Of a stretch of DNA of 64,000 nucleotides, positions 34,625 to 46,602 are shown in pieces (the first letter of the stretch is position 1; each line of letters begins with the position of its first letter). The notes below the pieces were generated by a model. That model had not been told where the DNA came from. It did no database searches and saw only the letters and a list, made by a program, of their open reading frames with translations. Source of the stretch: Daphnia pulex (lineage: Eukaryota; Arthropoda; Branchiopoda; Diplostraca; Daphniidae); contig NC_060020.1 in assembly GCF_021134715.1 (NCBI RefSeq), positions 8,556,001 to 8,620,000 of the forward strand, written 5' to 3'. Both the position numbers and the translations under genes were made by a program.

Positions 34625-35460
34625 TCTGTCTTCAGCGATCCTTTGGAATCTTCTGTCAATTTTTTTCCGCTGGCAGCAGATTGAGGAACAGAAATTCCCT
34701 GCAGGTTTTGCGAGTCTGACTTTCCTTCTGATAAGATGGTTCTAGTCCTATTAACTTGATGTTCCGATAAAAAGGCTGAGTCAGATGGAAGGAGCGCCCA
34801 CTGGCTGGGCTGTAGGTAACAAAACTGCCTTGTATGCCGTTCAAAATATTCTCCTTGATATGCCATATTGGCTCTTCATCGTCTAGATTCGAGATCATCT
34901 TTATTCAAGCCATCTTGGATCGCTAGTGGCTGTCGCAAATCTACTATATCTTTAGCAAGTGGCAGAATAATTCCAAACCTGCTGCTTAAATCTCCAACGG
35001 GAGTTATAGAAAAGGACACTCGAAAAAAGTTTGAATAAATGAAACCCGATGAACCTGTCACCCGAGCTTCAACTCTGATAACATCCGGCAAAGTGTTAAT
35101 CGGAGATACTCCAATTGGAAATAGTCCTGGTCCATCGATTTCCATTGGCGAGAAAGTGACGGGCACAAAAGCTGATTACCAGATAATTAGGGTGGACTTC
35201 TGATTCTGTCAGTGTAGCAGGCAATAGATTTTTACGCTATTTATAAAAGAACCACACTTATTTAACAGTAGGTCATCATACAAAGATATCGAGGACACGA
35301 AAAATACATGTCACCCTACTTATTTTGAAGCTGAAGTCTACCACCTTCTCTTTCTCTCATCCTAATAACATTTGGTAACTTGCGTAATCAAGTTTTCATT
35401 TACCACTTTTCAAGTACAAATGTTAAAATCAACTTTCATACGTTATTATATTATTACTTG
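34625..35460 (-). pseudogene. unidentified duplicated coding unit, copy 2
   Basis: The minus strand has two adjoining frames. One reads SPMEIDGPGLFPIGVSPINT, then RVEARVTGSSGFIYS, then PVGDLSSRFGIILPLAKD (35166-34876). The other reads DDEEPIWHIKENILNGIQGS, then FVTYSPASGRSFHL (34898-34656). They overlap and may be one protein with a frameshift or two exons. A diverged copy lies at 22830-23530. The protein family is not recognised. Confidence 0.45.
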
Positions 35461-36089
35461 CATTGTCTGCGTTCACAGAGGCTGCGTCGAAAACTGCTCT
35501 CGGTCCTTTCTGTGTTTTGAAAGTGTTTGCTTCATTTGGTCTTTTCTTTGCCATCTTTTTCGTGTTGCTCCTGCAGTGATGGTTCTTTTATGGCGTGTCT
35601 TCCATTATGTTCTAGGCGGCCAATCAATGCTAATTTTTATTTCGTTTTGGTTTGTCACACCTCAATCTCACTGCGTCTGGCACATCCCCGGAATGCCTTA
35701 AGCATATTATCGTGTCTCGAATCTCCTCTTTTGCCGTTCCTCATCTTGTGCATGTCTCGACGTTGTTGCTGACAAAACCACCCTTGATCTTGAATCTAAC
35801 GTGAGCTGGCCGACGGATCTTATCATCAACATACTCGAGACATGTTTAGCAACATGTTATTTAGAAAACTTTGACTAACTGAGGAGGGGAAATCAGAATA
35901 TATAAAATTTGTAATAATGAAGATACAGATTCTCATGCTCTGCTGCCCACGAGTGTGCAAAAGGAGAGAAACATGATCCCAAGCTGCACTGAGAGCTGCT
36001 CGTTTCATTCTGAGATGGCCTAAGAAGGTCTTAGTGCCCAGAAAGACAACCGAGGGTCCCAACCAGGGAATATAGTTGTAACAAAAATA
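35461..36089. other. no gene supported
   Basis: Plus-strand ORFs at 35372-35772 are Cys/Phe/Leu-rich frames without family resemblance. The right part (35830-36089, minus strand) may be the extreme 3' end of the adjacent LINE fragment. Confidence 0.4.
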
Positions 36090-36545
36090 TGCCTACAAGT
36101 ACAAGAGGAGAGAAGATCCCAATTCGTGCAGTGTGAGGGGCAACTTTAGGAGGAGCCCCAGCGAAGACGTCTTGTTTGGTGGATAAAAAGGCACATCGCT
36201 TCCCATACAGCGCAATTTGCTGGGATCGATAAGAGAGTAGGTTACCAGATTATATGGGCAGCGCGGAAAAGAGAGCATGGAAGTGAGAAACGGGGGGCAG
36301 TAAAAAAATGCTCTATGGGTTCGAGGGGAGAATCGCACCCACAAGCAGGCGAGTTTTTAAAACCAAAGCGATGTTGATGGGAGTTAAGAAATGAGTTCCC
36401 AGATAGAATTTGGATGTCCTTATTGGAAAGGTGTAGCTTCAGGATAGTCGTTGCCGATTTTCTTCGGGGAAAGAAAGCACTGGTGTTGGCGCCGGCCAAG
36501 CTCAAAATCGTATCAACATGACGCATTAAGGACGTAGTTATCATT
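36090..36545 (-). mobile_element. LINE fragment, C-terminal end of reverse-transcriptase ORF
   Basis: The minus strand reads SFLNSHQHRFGFKNSPACGC, then EPIEHFFTAPRFSLPCSL, then after a frameshift NWEAMC-like and FIHQTRRLR. This is the Cys-rich 'LNSHLHRF....CRCG...ETTEHFLFHCPRF' tail typical of jockey-like LINE ORF2 proteins. The rest of the element is absent here. Confidence 0.75.
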
Positions 36546-39500
36546 ATGTGATAAAAAGGTCAAAGCTGTTGTTAATTAGTTTGCAGTTCTCTAATTTCAC
36601 AATAATAAATTATTGTTTTATTAGCGTTTTAGAAAAAATTCCGCACTACGCTTCCGCAAAAAACAGGGAAATTGGAACGAGAATTCACGCCCAACCACTG
36701 ATCTAAAAAATCTGAAATTTTTCCAATTTCAAATATAATCAAGACTGACAAAATACAGTATTTTTTTTTAATTGGCGAGGTACCGTGACAAAAAAATGAA
36801 AATCCATGGAATGGCTCCATTGTTGTTGTGGCTTCTGCTTGAGAATTTTGCTGTGTGAAATGTCATTGAGGTATTTATGATTCATTGTATTTCATTGTTA
36901 ACATTCTTTTTTTAAATCGTCAATAAAAGTTATTGATATTGATAGATTTGAGCATTTAAAAGGAAACAGAATGTTTTTGGAGTTTAAAAATGTATTCCAA
37001 ACTTAAGATTGGCTCTCCAATCTGCAGTCAAGTATTATTGTCGATTAAAGAAAAAGGAAAGAAATAGGGATGAAAAATTTAGAACGTTAAGCATAATTTT
37101 CATTTATTAATTTTACAGGTGGTCCAAATGAATGAAACACTTTTGCTGATTTCAAAACTGGAAATCGTCAACCCTTCACATCCAAAATTTCCAAGAATAG
37201 TATACTAGTAATGTAAAGTTTAATTTTAAAAAAAATCAATTAAAAGGCTCATTTTCTGTAGGTACGCAGTGAATGAGTCAGTCCTGTTAACACTTGGTAA
37301 TGTTTAATTTCCATGCTGGATGCCAGATTTATTGCTTCTCTCATTAGGCTCATAACGATTATATGCTACTTAAGTCTGAGGTAAACACACAAACTGTTTC
37401 ATGTTCAAACTTGAATTCACCACTCCAAAGACTTGTCTTGCGAAGAGGCAATGGAATATTTGAGCCAGCAGTTAAGCAAATTGACAGATTTTGAGTTTGA
37501 ATGTTATTCAAATAGAAAACAAAAGTTGAAAAAACAACATATTAAAGGCGAATGAATTTTCAAATGAAAAGATTCAAACAATGAAAACCATTTTGAAAGA
37601 ACATTTTTTTTTCGTCTCACCTGGAAATGTATTTAGATTTGCAATACTCTGTAAAGTAAGGAAGACTTGTTTCTTAGTTCAGAAAGTGTTAACTGAAATC
37701 GATTGAAACGACGATAAGGCTCTTTTCTTCTTTGTGACTGTTTCTACTTTCTTTCGTTGTGGTTTGAAATTAGGTGATTGCTTTGTGTACAAAAGTGGCG
37801 CTCATATTGAAAATGTTTCACAATGGTTCTGACCTTTATGTCACATAGTCGGGACTGACCCTCTCATCTGCCGAAGGTCCACTTACAATTACCGGTTTCC
37901 TAAGTCCCTACGACGGAGTAGCGACCATGAAGCCGGGACTCGGTTGAATTGGACCGGAAATTTCCCCATATTGCTAAAGTGGTCGCTAGGTCAAAATTGA
38001 CAATTGAATATTTTGGCATTGCAGGCATTGGGTGCAGGAGGAACTAATTATTGGATTCAGGGGAGGTGCATTACAAAAATTTCGACTTTACTAATTGTAT
38101 TAATGTTGTAGGTATAGTAATTGTAGATGTTGAAAAACTTTATCTGTTTAAATATTTTGGGAGATTTTGTTTTAAAAGTATTTTAACATCTCAAGAGTGA
38201 ATGCCCCAAAAATCTTATTCGTACAGTAAAAAGGGAAACCCAAACATACATATATCCTATTGGGTATTCCTACCCATTTCATGTCAATTGAAGAAATCAA
38301 TAATAAAGGGAAATGAAGAGAGATAAAAATGTTATCACTAAAACACTCAAATTACACATAAAATTTAAAATACATGTTGATAATTGAATGTTTTGGACTT
38401 GGGTAAGAGAGGGATAGTGCTCTAAAAAGCTTGATTTTTTAAAATTCTGTGAGGAGGTTTTTTTACATCTTGATACGTTTTGGACTTGTCTCATGTAATA
38501 GAGAATCTTCATCCGAATGTTTAAGAACATTTTTTTATTTGGGTATTGAGCTGAGTAAACCCAAGACGTTGGGTTTGATGAACCAAACTTTTCGGAAATA
38601 TTTTTTAGTTAACCAAAAAAAACCTTAGTTTCCTCCACTCGGATTTCACCAATTTGATCTAAAAGACAATTGTTTTGTTTCATAAAGTTTTTCCATCAAA
38701 ATAATTAGGATTTAGTGTCAGATACTAAAAGAACTGTTTCCAATGTTGTTTAATTTTCTTAAAAACTTAACCGATTCTCGAAACTGGGTCCATTCAATTT
38801 GAAGAACGGTTTGCTGCCCATTACACCACCGTTAATTAGGAGCTAATGGGAAAACAAGAGCCCGTATCGCACGGCCCAGTTAAACCCCCTTAATTGATTC
38901 CTCTGCAAGGGGTGCGCGCAGTCCCCCCCCCCTCAAGCACCCTTCTGAATACCATGCAGCTCAATTAACAAGTCGATGGTTGGGCTAATGGAAAGAAGAA
39001 TAGTTTGGTATCCGAGAGGACCGAGATTCGAACCTCGGTCAAGTCGAGGTTTCAATTTAAAAAAAATAAAAGCATAAAAGAATGAGGTACTTCAATACCA
39101 TTCAACATCTAACAAGCCAATGACTAATAGATTGCAGCCTGCGTTGCTACTCAAAATCACCGAGAGGGGAATTTCGTTCAAATCGAAATATAATTATAAA
39201 AATTATTTTTTTATCTCTGAAAAATCAGTATTAGTATCCTTTCTGTGAATAATTTCAAATCCATACTTTCCATGCGGATTTTGTTACCACGTTACTTACA
39301 CTAATACTCAATAATATCGAACTGTATAAGTGAATGGTCAGTGGTAATGTATTGATCACTAAAACATGAATCACTAAACTTTAAGCAAAACGAACACGAA
39401 TGAATGGGTTTGCCTTATCGTCCCAACAGAAAAAAACTACGGTCATTTCACTTTATTTCAAAAGGTATAGTTCTTGTAATTGTTAACAATTATGATAGGA

Positions 39501-39959
39501 CGAGCTTTACACAGATGCAATGATACGACACTAGATGCAATGATCCCTAAATGAAAAATAATCATACCTTAGGTCATAATCCAATACCTTTCATGGATAT
39601 ATCGTTAATTGACAGTGGAAAAAGTTTCGCTTTCAATGAATAAAATGTACAAAAATGTCAATTACTGTAATGTAATCATGGTTCAAATATAGATATGATA
39701 TTTATTCATGTCATTTATGAAGGGAAAGGAGGATGCTAATTGATATAAATTGAATAAAACTATCTGCATTAAAATCTATCCAAAGCCCTTTGCGAAAAGC
39801 ATTGTTTAATGAGCCCTATTGAAATACTAAATTAGATTTTTAGTTAAACTATGGGAAATTTTACTTTAAAACTTCAATTTTATAACCGCATGGTAAAGAA
39901 TAAAATTTTCTGTCGAATAGTTATAGTTATTATGTTTTAAAATGAAAAATTGCCTCTTG
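36546..39959. other. AT-rich stretch without supported genes
   Basis: About 3.4 kb of AT-rich DNA. Small features are a palindrome AACCCAAGACGTTGGGTT near 38558 and an isolated T-arm-like sequence near 39028-39048 that does not belong to a full tRNA. A C10 run lies near 38925. Confidence 0.5.
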
Positions 39960-40500
39960 GGAATCTTCTTTGGAGGAGACCCGGTCAAACTCCTGTGGAA
40001 CATTCCTCGAAGACACGGGAGTGGCAAATGATGGTTTTATCACTGCTTTAGACTCCAATAGACTGCAAGAAGTTTGCAAGTCTGTTTTCTTGAGAAACTT
40101 AAGAGTTCTCGTTGACGTAATTTTTCAAATGTCGATGCCTTCCTCGGAGAGAACCCTAAAGACGATCTTACATTGCAGTTCGAGTTGATTACATTTTTTC
40201 CTAGAGACAACAGGTAATACTAATAGAGGAACAATCATAGTTTTGACATTGAAATCTTACCAACAATTGACGGGAACCTTCTTCTTTTTCGTGCTCTCTC
40301 TCTCTTTGAACTCGACCACTTTCCTTTTCAGCTCTCACATCTCCTCATTCAGTTCGTCCTTTTTCTTTTGGATTTCGGAATTTTTGTTCTTAACTCACCT
40401 GTCGTCTTTTTCAACTCTTCCACCTTGCCTTGTAGCTCAGTATTTCTTGCTTTCGCCGTTCTCAATTCTTCCTTCATATCTTTTTCGTTAGTTTGCAGGA
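39960..40500 (-). pseudogene. decayed coiled-coil protein gene
   Basis: Minus-strand frames give highly charged heptad-like sequence: KDMKEELRTAKARNTELQGK, then VEELKKTT, and after a frameshift SEIQKKKDELNEEM, a stop, and KRKVVEFKERES. A further frame (SRNVPQEFDRVSS) lies near 39960-40060. The frame is broken by at least one stop and one shift. It resembles in style the coiled-coil gene at 41283-41807 on the other strand and may be its relative. Confidence 0.4.
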
Positions 40501-41282
40501 TGCTCGGCCTCAACAAAACAGCGTAATTTGCGAATACAGTTTCCAGAATTTGTTTCTTACCTCTTGTTATGCTTTTCTATTCGATGGATCCTCATAGCTT
40601 CTTTTCTGTCCTCGGTTACGAATCCGAAGGGAGAATCGTCAGCCAGAGCTAGATTCGAATTCTTGATTCTCGTTGGCAACAAAGTCAACAAAGTCACAGC
40701 GTACCTGAATTTCAAACATTCACATTTTTTTGCAAAATTTCAAAAACAAAGAAACCAAAAAGCTTAATTGCTTTACCTTTTTTCCAATCTATTTGTGTGG
40801 CTCCAGTCATAGTTTTGGCACTGGGAAGCTTTAATTTTGATTTATTAAAACGGTTATATACCGACCAAAGACACAAAAATCATTCCCAGCTACCTAGTAA
40901 AATTACCCGATGATTGTCAATGACTGCTTCGACCATACTGTATCGTGAAAGTAAGACAGGTAGAAGAAATAAATCATGCCGCAACCCCCAGTCGCAATCC
41001 GTCAGCAGAATGTATTTAAAAAGACTGCGAGATGAAATTTCTTTTATTGAAAAGAATTGGATATGATAAATATTTTATTTATACCAAAAACTGTGGATGG
41101 GAAAATGATCGACTACCTTTTTTTTTTGACCACGCTAAGAGAAAGGTTCTCTCACTACACTCTGATTTTTCCCTTTCGGTATTTTGTGTATTCATCGAAA
41201 CTTACTAACTTATCACGTTACTTATCAACGTTTACCTGAAACTAGCCTTCAACTCGTAAACTTTCACTCTGCATCTTTCACT
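40501..41282. other. spacer between opposed coiled-coil gene remnants
   Basis: Short ORFs only. The two coiled-coil remnants diverge from this region, so any promoter would be here, but none is visible. Confidence 0.35.
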
Positions 41283-41807
41283 ATGAGTGCTTCGGACTCT
41301 GGCTCTGGCAAAGAACAGTTCAATCAAAACTATAACACTGTTAAGAAGTTGAATGGTACACAGGAAAAGGCGAAAGACTTGGCATTTGGTGGTGGGAAGC
41401 CGAAACAATTTGTAGCTTTTGCAAAGGATCATTTGGTTTATGAAGACCCTGGCAATATGGAGGTCCAAAATAAAGAGAATTTCCCAACTGAATCAGAGAA
41501 AGTGCCCAAAGATAAGAAGTTGAAACTGGCAAGGTAAAAAGCAAAGGTTCACAAGATGGAAAAAGAACGTCTGCAGGACGAGTTGAATAAGAAAAATATG
41601 GAGATTGATGGCCTCAAGAAAGAAAACGAAAAGCTACGTGGAGAAGTATTTGATTTAAAGAGTAAAATCTCAGGACTTCGAGCGTCCGCTATACGCGACT
41701 TGAAAGAGAAGGCGAAGCTTCTGGGCGACATGAACAAGGCGGAGAAGAAACAGGATACGTTGGCCGCTAAACTCGAGACCTACAAAAAGAGGCACGATTC
41801 GGAATAG
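41283..41807 (+). pseudogene. intronless coiled-coil protein gene with one in-frame stop
   Basis: From the ATG at 41283 the frame codes for an 84-residue polar N-terminal part (MSASDSGSGKEQFNQNYNTV ... KLKLAR). It meets a single TAA at 41535-41537 and then continues in the same frame for 89 codons as a coiled coil (MEKERLQDELNKKNMEIDGL ... ETYKKRHDSE) to TAG at 41805. Codon structure is protein-like on both sides. Two AATAAA signals follow (41872 and about 41907) within a 36-bp direct duplication. It may be a recent pseudogene, a retrocopy, or an assembly or sequencing error. The family is not recognised. Confidence 0.5.
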
Positions 41808-43700
41808 GAGGATGGATGCTATTTTGCTTGTATTACAGTTATGAACTCTCATATTTTGATACATTATCAATAATAAATTCTCTTATATTTTGATACATTA
41901 TCAATAATAAATAAAGAAATTGTAAGTCGCCGAAGCTTTCGTAAAAACGTTGGTAGGGGCCAAAGGTCTTGATAATCTAGTAAATAAATATAACCTTTTT
42001 TTCTTAAAGGTTTTAATTATTATCCACTTTCGCATTAATTCAAATTTCGGTATGTTGTAACATTAAGAATTTGGAGGGAAATAGATGCAACGTGACATTT
42101 CCGAAAGGTCTCGAAGGGAAAAGGGAAATGAAGGAGCACCGACTAGCAGCCCATAAAACGTAAAGGATTCCATATCCTTTATCACCATTTCAACACATAT
42201 TTTTTTTTAATTTTAACAGATTACAATGTGCATCATCCAATGATTGGTGTTATATTACATGTAACGTAATATTCCAAGACACATGAAAGATTTTCATCCT
42301 GAAGAATATGTGAGTAAAAAGAAGATGGATCCACTTGGCGATGAGGCTCTTAAAAAGGCGACCGTCAAAAACACCACAAAAATCCACTTGGTGACGTGGG
42401 TATAATTGGGGTTTATGGGTAAAATTCATTGTCCTTGTCCTGTACTTCCTTTTTATTTTTATTTCCCTATTCGTAAATCGGGAAATTAAGGCGAGGAAGA
42501 GTGAAAGACAGCGATCTATCGATGCGAGAGCTGGAAGTGTTCTGCCGTTTCTAGAACAAAGAAAAGGTGGGGGTTGAAAATTGGGGGTTGAGAAAGGGTT
42601 GCAAAAAATGAGGGCCCCCTCCCTTCATGCAACATTGCAACATAAAGTTTTGTTAGAAAATTTGGCAGGCAGGCACGTAGACGTCATGGTGTATTACTAT
42701 AGTGAGGGAACTTATGGTTGGAAAAGGCTATCTCGACTGAAGTCAGTTTCCGGACAGGAGGAGGAGCTTAGTGCCAAAGGCAAGCTAATTGCAGGGCTGG
42801 TCGCATATTCTTGGTTCAATTCTTTGGCATGTCATAGGTTAATTCTCCAAATTTTCCACCAGGCAGCGCTGATCAGGTGCAGCCACTTTAATTCAATTAA
42901 AGTAACTTATAGTCTATTACCATCTTCCATCTCCGGAATCGTGTCCTAAGAATAATATCATGTGTCGTATGGATCGGCGAAACGTGATTAATTAGAGAAA
43001 CATCGTTTTGAGCATTATTTTTGAATTAAGACCCGTTGGTGAATTTATTTTCCCCAAAATAACGCCAAAGAAACTCGACGTTAAATATTTGATGTTTCGT
43101 CATTAAAAATTTAACCTGACTCGAGAAACGTCGAGAAACGAGAGTTGGCTCTGATTTCAAATCTTTTATTTATTTTTTTTTTAAATATACGTATTCTAAG
43201 CGTCACTCCAAAATGTGCAAATTATGCATGTCCCTGAGGGTATATATATGTATATATACAGTCGCAGCTGAAAGTTTCTTTACGTGTAGCTCAAAAATAC
43301 GCCTTTTTACTGTGTATTGGCGGATGGTATTAGCCTATGGTAGAGGTTAAGCACAACAATCAAGTTCGTCTGATTGAAAAACCTCACTTTGGGGGTCACG
43401 TATTCTGTATGAAAATATCTCCAAAAGCAAAAGGAACGTAAAAGTTTTGCATAATTTAAATTCAAATATTTGTGGTTGCTGGTAAAGGTCATAGAGGGCG
43501 ACACAGTAGATTTTATTTTCTGACACTAGGTGGTGTAGTTTGTTTTGATATTCCATCTGGGTCGGTTTACCAGGTCATGTATGGGAGTTGTCGGCAGTTC
43601 GTGCCGTCAATCTGCCATTCAACAGGTTTAGAATAATAAGGTATATTACATAACCAATCTTAAACAAATGAATTCGTGTTGATGAAGGTTTTCACACGTC
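41808..43700. other. no gene supported
   Basis: Apart from the polyadenylation signals of the preceding gene, only chance ORFs are seen (for example 42581-42949). A TATATATGTATATATA tract lies near 43243-43260. Confidence 0.45.
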
Positions 43701-43996
43701 AATTGTTAACAACACCGTCAGTGCCAATAAATTTGTTTTCTCCAAAAGGTTTAACGGTTTGCCTCAACACGATAATTTTACTTTGGAAGTTGAAGAGCTA
43801 CCAGAACTAAAAGCAGGAGGTTACCAATTAAATTACTTTTATGTATGTTATCTGCTTGTACTAATTTTGGATGGTTTTACATATGTTCTTTGTGAAGCCC
43901 TTTATCTCAGCGTAGATCCTTACACGAGACAGCATTAGCTGGCCTCTTGGTAATAATGACAGTATTTTTTGGCTCTCCAATATATTTTTACAAGAA
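43701..43996 (+). pseudogene. prostaglandin reductase 1-like fragment, dispersed copy
   Basis: This 296-bp segment is about 98% identical to 58908-59203. It codes for the N-terminal part of a PTGR1-type zinc-independent medium-chain reductase (KFVFSKRFNG, then EVEELPELKAGG, then EALYLSVDPYTRQH followed by a stop). Only this segment was copied; the downstream exons seen near 59204 are missing. It lies just left of the 6-kb duplication. Confidence 0.75.
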
Positions 43997-44196
43997 TTGC
44001 AAAGCAAAAATATTGCATGCTCTCAACCTGTACGTGAACGGGGGTTATTATAATTAAGTCTATAGCCAATTCAGTCTATTCGGCTACTGACCCTTTTCTA
44101 TTTCTCCCGTTGTTGTAGAAACATATCAGCATCCAAATGAAAGGACCCCTCTTCGTCGACATACACATACTCTTCTCAACTTGCTCGAAGAATTGT

Positions 44197-45894
44197 TTTC
44201 TTCTTTTGGGGTTATTTTTTTTGTATTCTTTCTTTCCTCTCGATTTTGGAATTTTAATTCCGGCTCGTTCAGAAATAGATACCCTTTTTGGTTGGTTTTG
44301 TTTTTGTGTACGTGAGTCGGCGACGTTTGAGCTTAACCTCGGCAAGAAGAATCACACACTTTGGCTTGACGGATGAGGCTGAATGCATAGATAGCTGATG
44401 AGAAATGAATATAAAAACATTCAACTGAATGTCTTGTAAGTGTGTTCCTGTCGTTTCTCCTGTCGCAATAGCTAGAAAAAAGGGAAAAGGGAAAAATATT
44501 TCAATAACGATCTTGATTCACTAAGTAGATATATATCCCATCAGCACAACCGTAAAAAAGCAGAGCAACAAGTGTTGGATAATGAAAAAAAAATCTTTTA
44601 TATCATTACTCTGACATCTAGCGGTAATCAAGAAGCAAATTCGTATAATCTGCAAGTTTTCATCCTCCTTCATTTATTAAGAGACGATGAAAAACGTTGT
44701 AAAGATGGAAATTTAAGAAACCAAATATACCGATCTGAGTCGATAAAAAAATGTTAAAACTATGGGCCAGTTTCTTTAACCAGATCCATCCTTAAAGTTG
44801 ACCAAAATAGGGTAAAAAAAATACTCGTGAAGAATACACCAAGGAAATGGGAAACGGACAATAGTGCATGGCGCATCATCTCAACAGTAGACCATAGGGC
44901 GTCTCATGCTCTTTTTTCACTTTACGATGATGATGGAACACCCTACCCAAAAAAGATTTCGTTGTAGAAGAGAAGAAAAAAGTGATACAAAAAATTATTA
45001 TTGTACAGTTTTTTTAAATGCGTGGTTAAAGGTTATCGCTTTCGTTCAATCACGCTTTCAAAGTCCAACTTGAAAAGAAAGAAAATCCAAATAAAGCAAA
45101 AATTTGAAAGACGCCATATACGGAGGATTGATCACAAGATTTGAATACTCACATTCATTCTTTGGGCCGTTAGGCCCCCTTGCGTGTGATATATAGGCAC
45201 AGGCCCCTTTGCGTGACGTAACCGCAAGCGGTCTGGTACGCGACCGCAAGAGGGCATGTGCCTATATGTAGAGCCTAATGCCTATATACTTTTTTCTTTT
45301 GCCGTTTTATCTGGCAACGCAGCATAGCGCCGTTCCTTTTTAGCACGAGAACGGGGAGAAGAGGGAGAATGGGACGAATTTTGACAGTTTCGAATATAAA
45401 ACATCAATGAACTTACTTAATTCCAAACTGGTTATTTGTGTGATGAATTGGCAACGTCTGCCCCTGTGATGATCTGGCAATGTTTACCCCATCCTCCTCT
45501 CTGGTACTACGATCAGTTGGTCTCTAATTGTTGGACGGGAAAGTAAACACCGTAACAAAAAGATAAACACACGCATAAATAAAGATAAACTTGGGAAAAG
45601 ATAAACTTGGGAGCTTTGGGAAACCCATTTTTTCGTATAAAATAAGTTATAAGAGTAAAGTTTAAGTAGTTTTTAAGTAGTTCCGTTGAAGTCAGCTTTG
45701 CACAGCGAAAACAGCCATTTCCTTTGTACTACATTGCTTTGGGATTACCAAAGCAATGGCAGTGGATCCCGTTTTGAGGACTTACCCAGTAATATGGGAA
45801 ATTCTTCGTTCTTTTAGTTCTTATTCCTTGGAATCCTTTAAGTAGTTATAAGAAATCTTTTATTTGGGTTTTGTATTTTAAACTGAGTCATCTC
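44197..45894. other. left part of duplication unit, no gene supported
   Basis: Short ORFs on both strands in 44197-44400 (for example KIPKSRGKKEYKKNNPKRRK on the minus strand) are unassigned. An imperfect hairpin with GGCACAGGCCCCTTTGCG / CGCAAGAGGGCATGTGCC arms lies at about 45190-45270. A foldback-element fragment is listed at 45305. The copy-2 equivalents are 6026 bases further right. Confidence 0.4.
45305..45376 (+). mobile_element. fragment of the foldback element
   Basis: TTATCTGGCAACGCAGCATA and GAGAACGGGGAGAAGAGGGA followed by GAATGGGACGAAT match the left arm of the foldback element at 12744. Only one arm is present. The same fragment occurs at 51331-51402. Confidence 0.65.
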
Positions 45895-46602
45895 CTAATT
45901 AAACTCCGGTTCTTTTTCCAGAGCTAGATTTATCCAATGAAGCTTTTGTTCATCCGTTAATTCTTTGTAGACTTTTCTACACATCTCTCTGGCTTTAGTC
46001 TTTGACAATCCTTCACCCACAAATACTGGAAACTTCACGTCACTAAACAACTTAAAAGCTGTTGGAAGCTTGGGGGGAACAGGCTTCTTTCCGCCTTTGT
46101 TGAAGTTGATACAAGGTTCAACAATCCTCAATTCAGCTTCTTTAACAATTTTGGCAAGAAACCGATAACGTCTACACTTTTTTTGAACAACTAGCCATCG
46201 AGTTTTACACTCCGCTGCAGTATAGTCATTGAACGAAATCGAATCCCAGTTTAAGTTCTTTTCGCGCGTATTATACTTAGAAGTATCATTTGGAGGAATG
46301 TTCAGTTTAATACGCTTGAACAGCTCACGGTCGTCATTCATGGGCCACGTTATGGGGGTCCCAGTTTCTTCTTCATCTTCTTCGTTTGGTTCTTCAACAG
46401 TTGATGTTTCTTCCTCCCCATCCATTTCTTCGTCTAGAAGAGATTGATCTGGAACTACACTGGCAGGTATTTTTGGCCTTGAACCCTTACCCCTTTGGGC
46501 CATTGCAGAAGGGGTTGCAGGCATGGATACCGATGAAGTTGATGCAACTGCCTCATCAAGATTTCTGGTTTTTGAAAGTCTTGGTTTTCGTTTGTTTGTC
46601 AT
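45895..46602 (-). CDS. UBF-like HMG-box protein, copy 1
   Basis: An uninterrupted 235-residue ORF without introns. Residues 1-80 are basic then acidic (EEMDGEEETSTVEEPNEEDE). Residues about 85-165 match the N-terminal dimerisation region of UBF/UBTF (NIPPNDTSKYNTREKNLNWD, ECKTRWLVVQKKCRRYRFLA). Residues about 172-235 match its first HMG box (PPKLPTAFKLFSDVK, then KVYKELTDEQKLHWI). UBF is the nucleolar RNA polymerase I architectural factor with several HMG boxes; this product has one and stops. It may be a truncated retrocopy that keeps its frame, or an HMG protein of its own. Copy 2 differs by Pro for Ser at residue 32. Confidence 0.75.
   Translation of the reverse strand: MTNKRKPRLSKTRNLDEAVASTSSVSMPATPSAMAQRGKGSRPKIPASVVPDQSLLDEEMDGEEETSTVEEPNEEDEEETGTPITWPMNDDRELFKRIKLNIPPNDTSKYNTREKNLNWDSISFNDYTAAECKTRWLVVQKKCRRYRFLAKIVKEAELRIVEPCINFNKGGKKPVPPKLPTAFKLFSDVKFPVFVGEGLSKTKAREMCRKVYKELTDEQKLHWINLALEKEPEFN

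Noticed and set aside
39000..39055. T-arm-like sequence (ACCGAGATTCGAACCTCGGT) suggesting a minus-strand tRNA
   Set aside because: No D-arm, anticodon arm or matching acceptor stem could be built on either strand; at most a tRNA-derived relic.
44137..44376. 79-residue hydrophobic ORF recurring at the start of each 6-kb unit
   Set aside because: It overlaps a basic frame on the other strand, crosses the duplication breakpoint and has no family resemblance; likely chance.
44197..45894. 3' LTR partner for the LTR-like segment inside the 6-kb unit
   Set aside because: No GGGGCATTACA end or minisatellite-containing match was seen; the unit is not simply one complete LTR retrotransposon.
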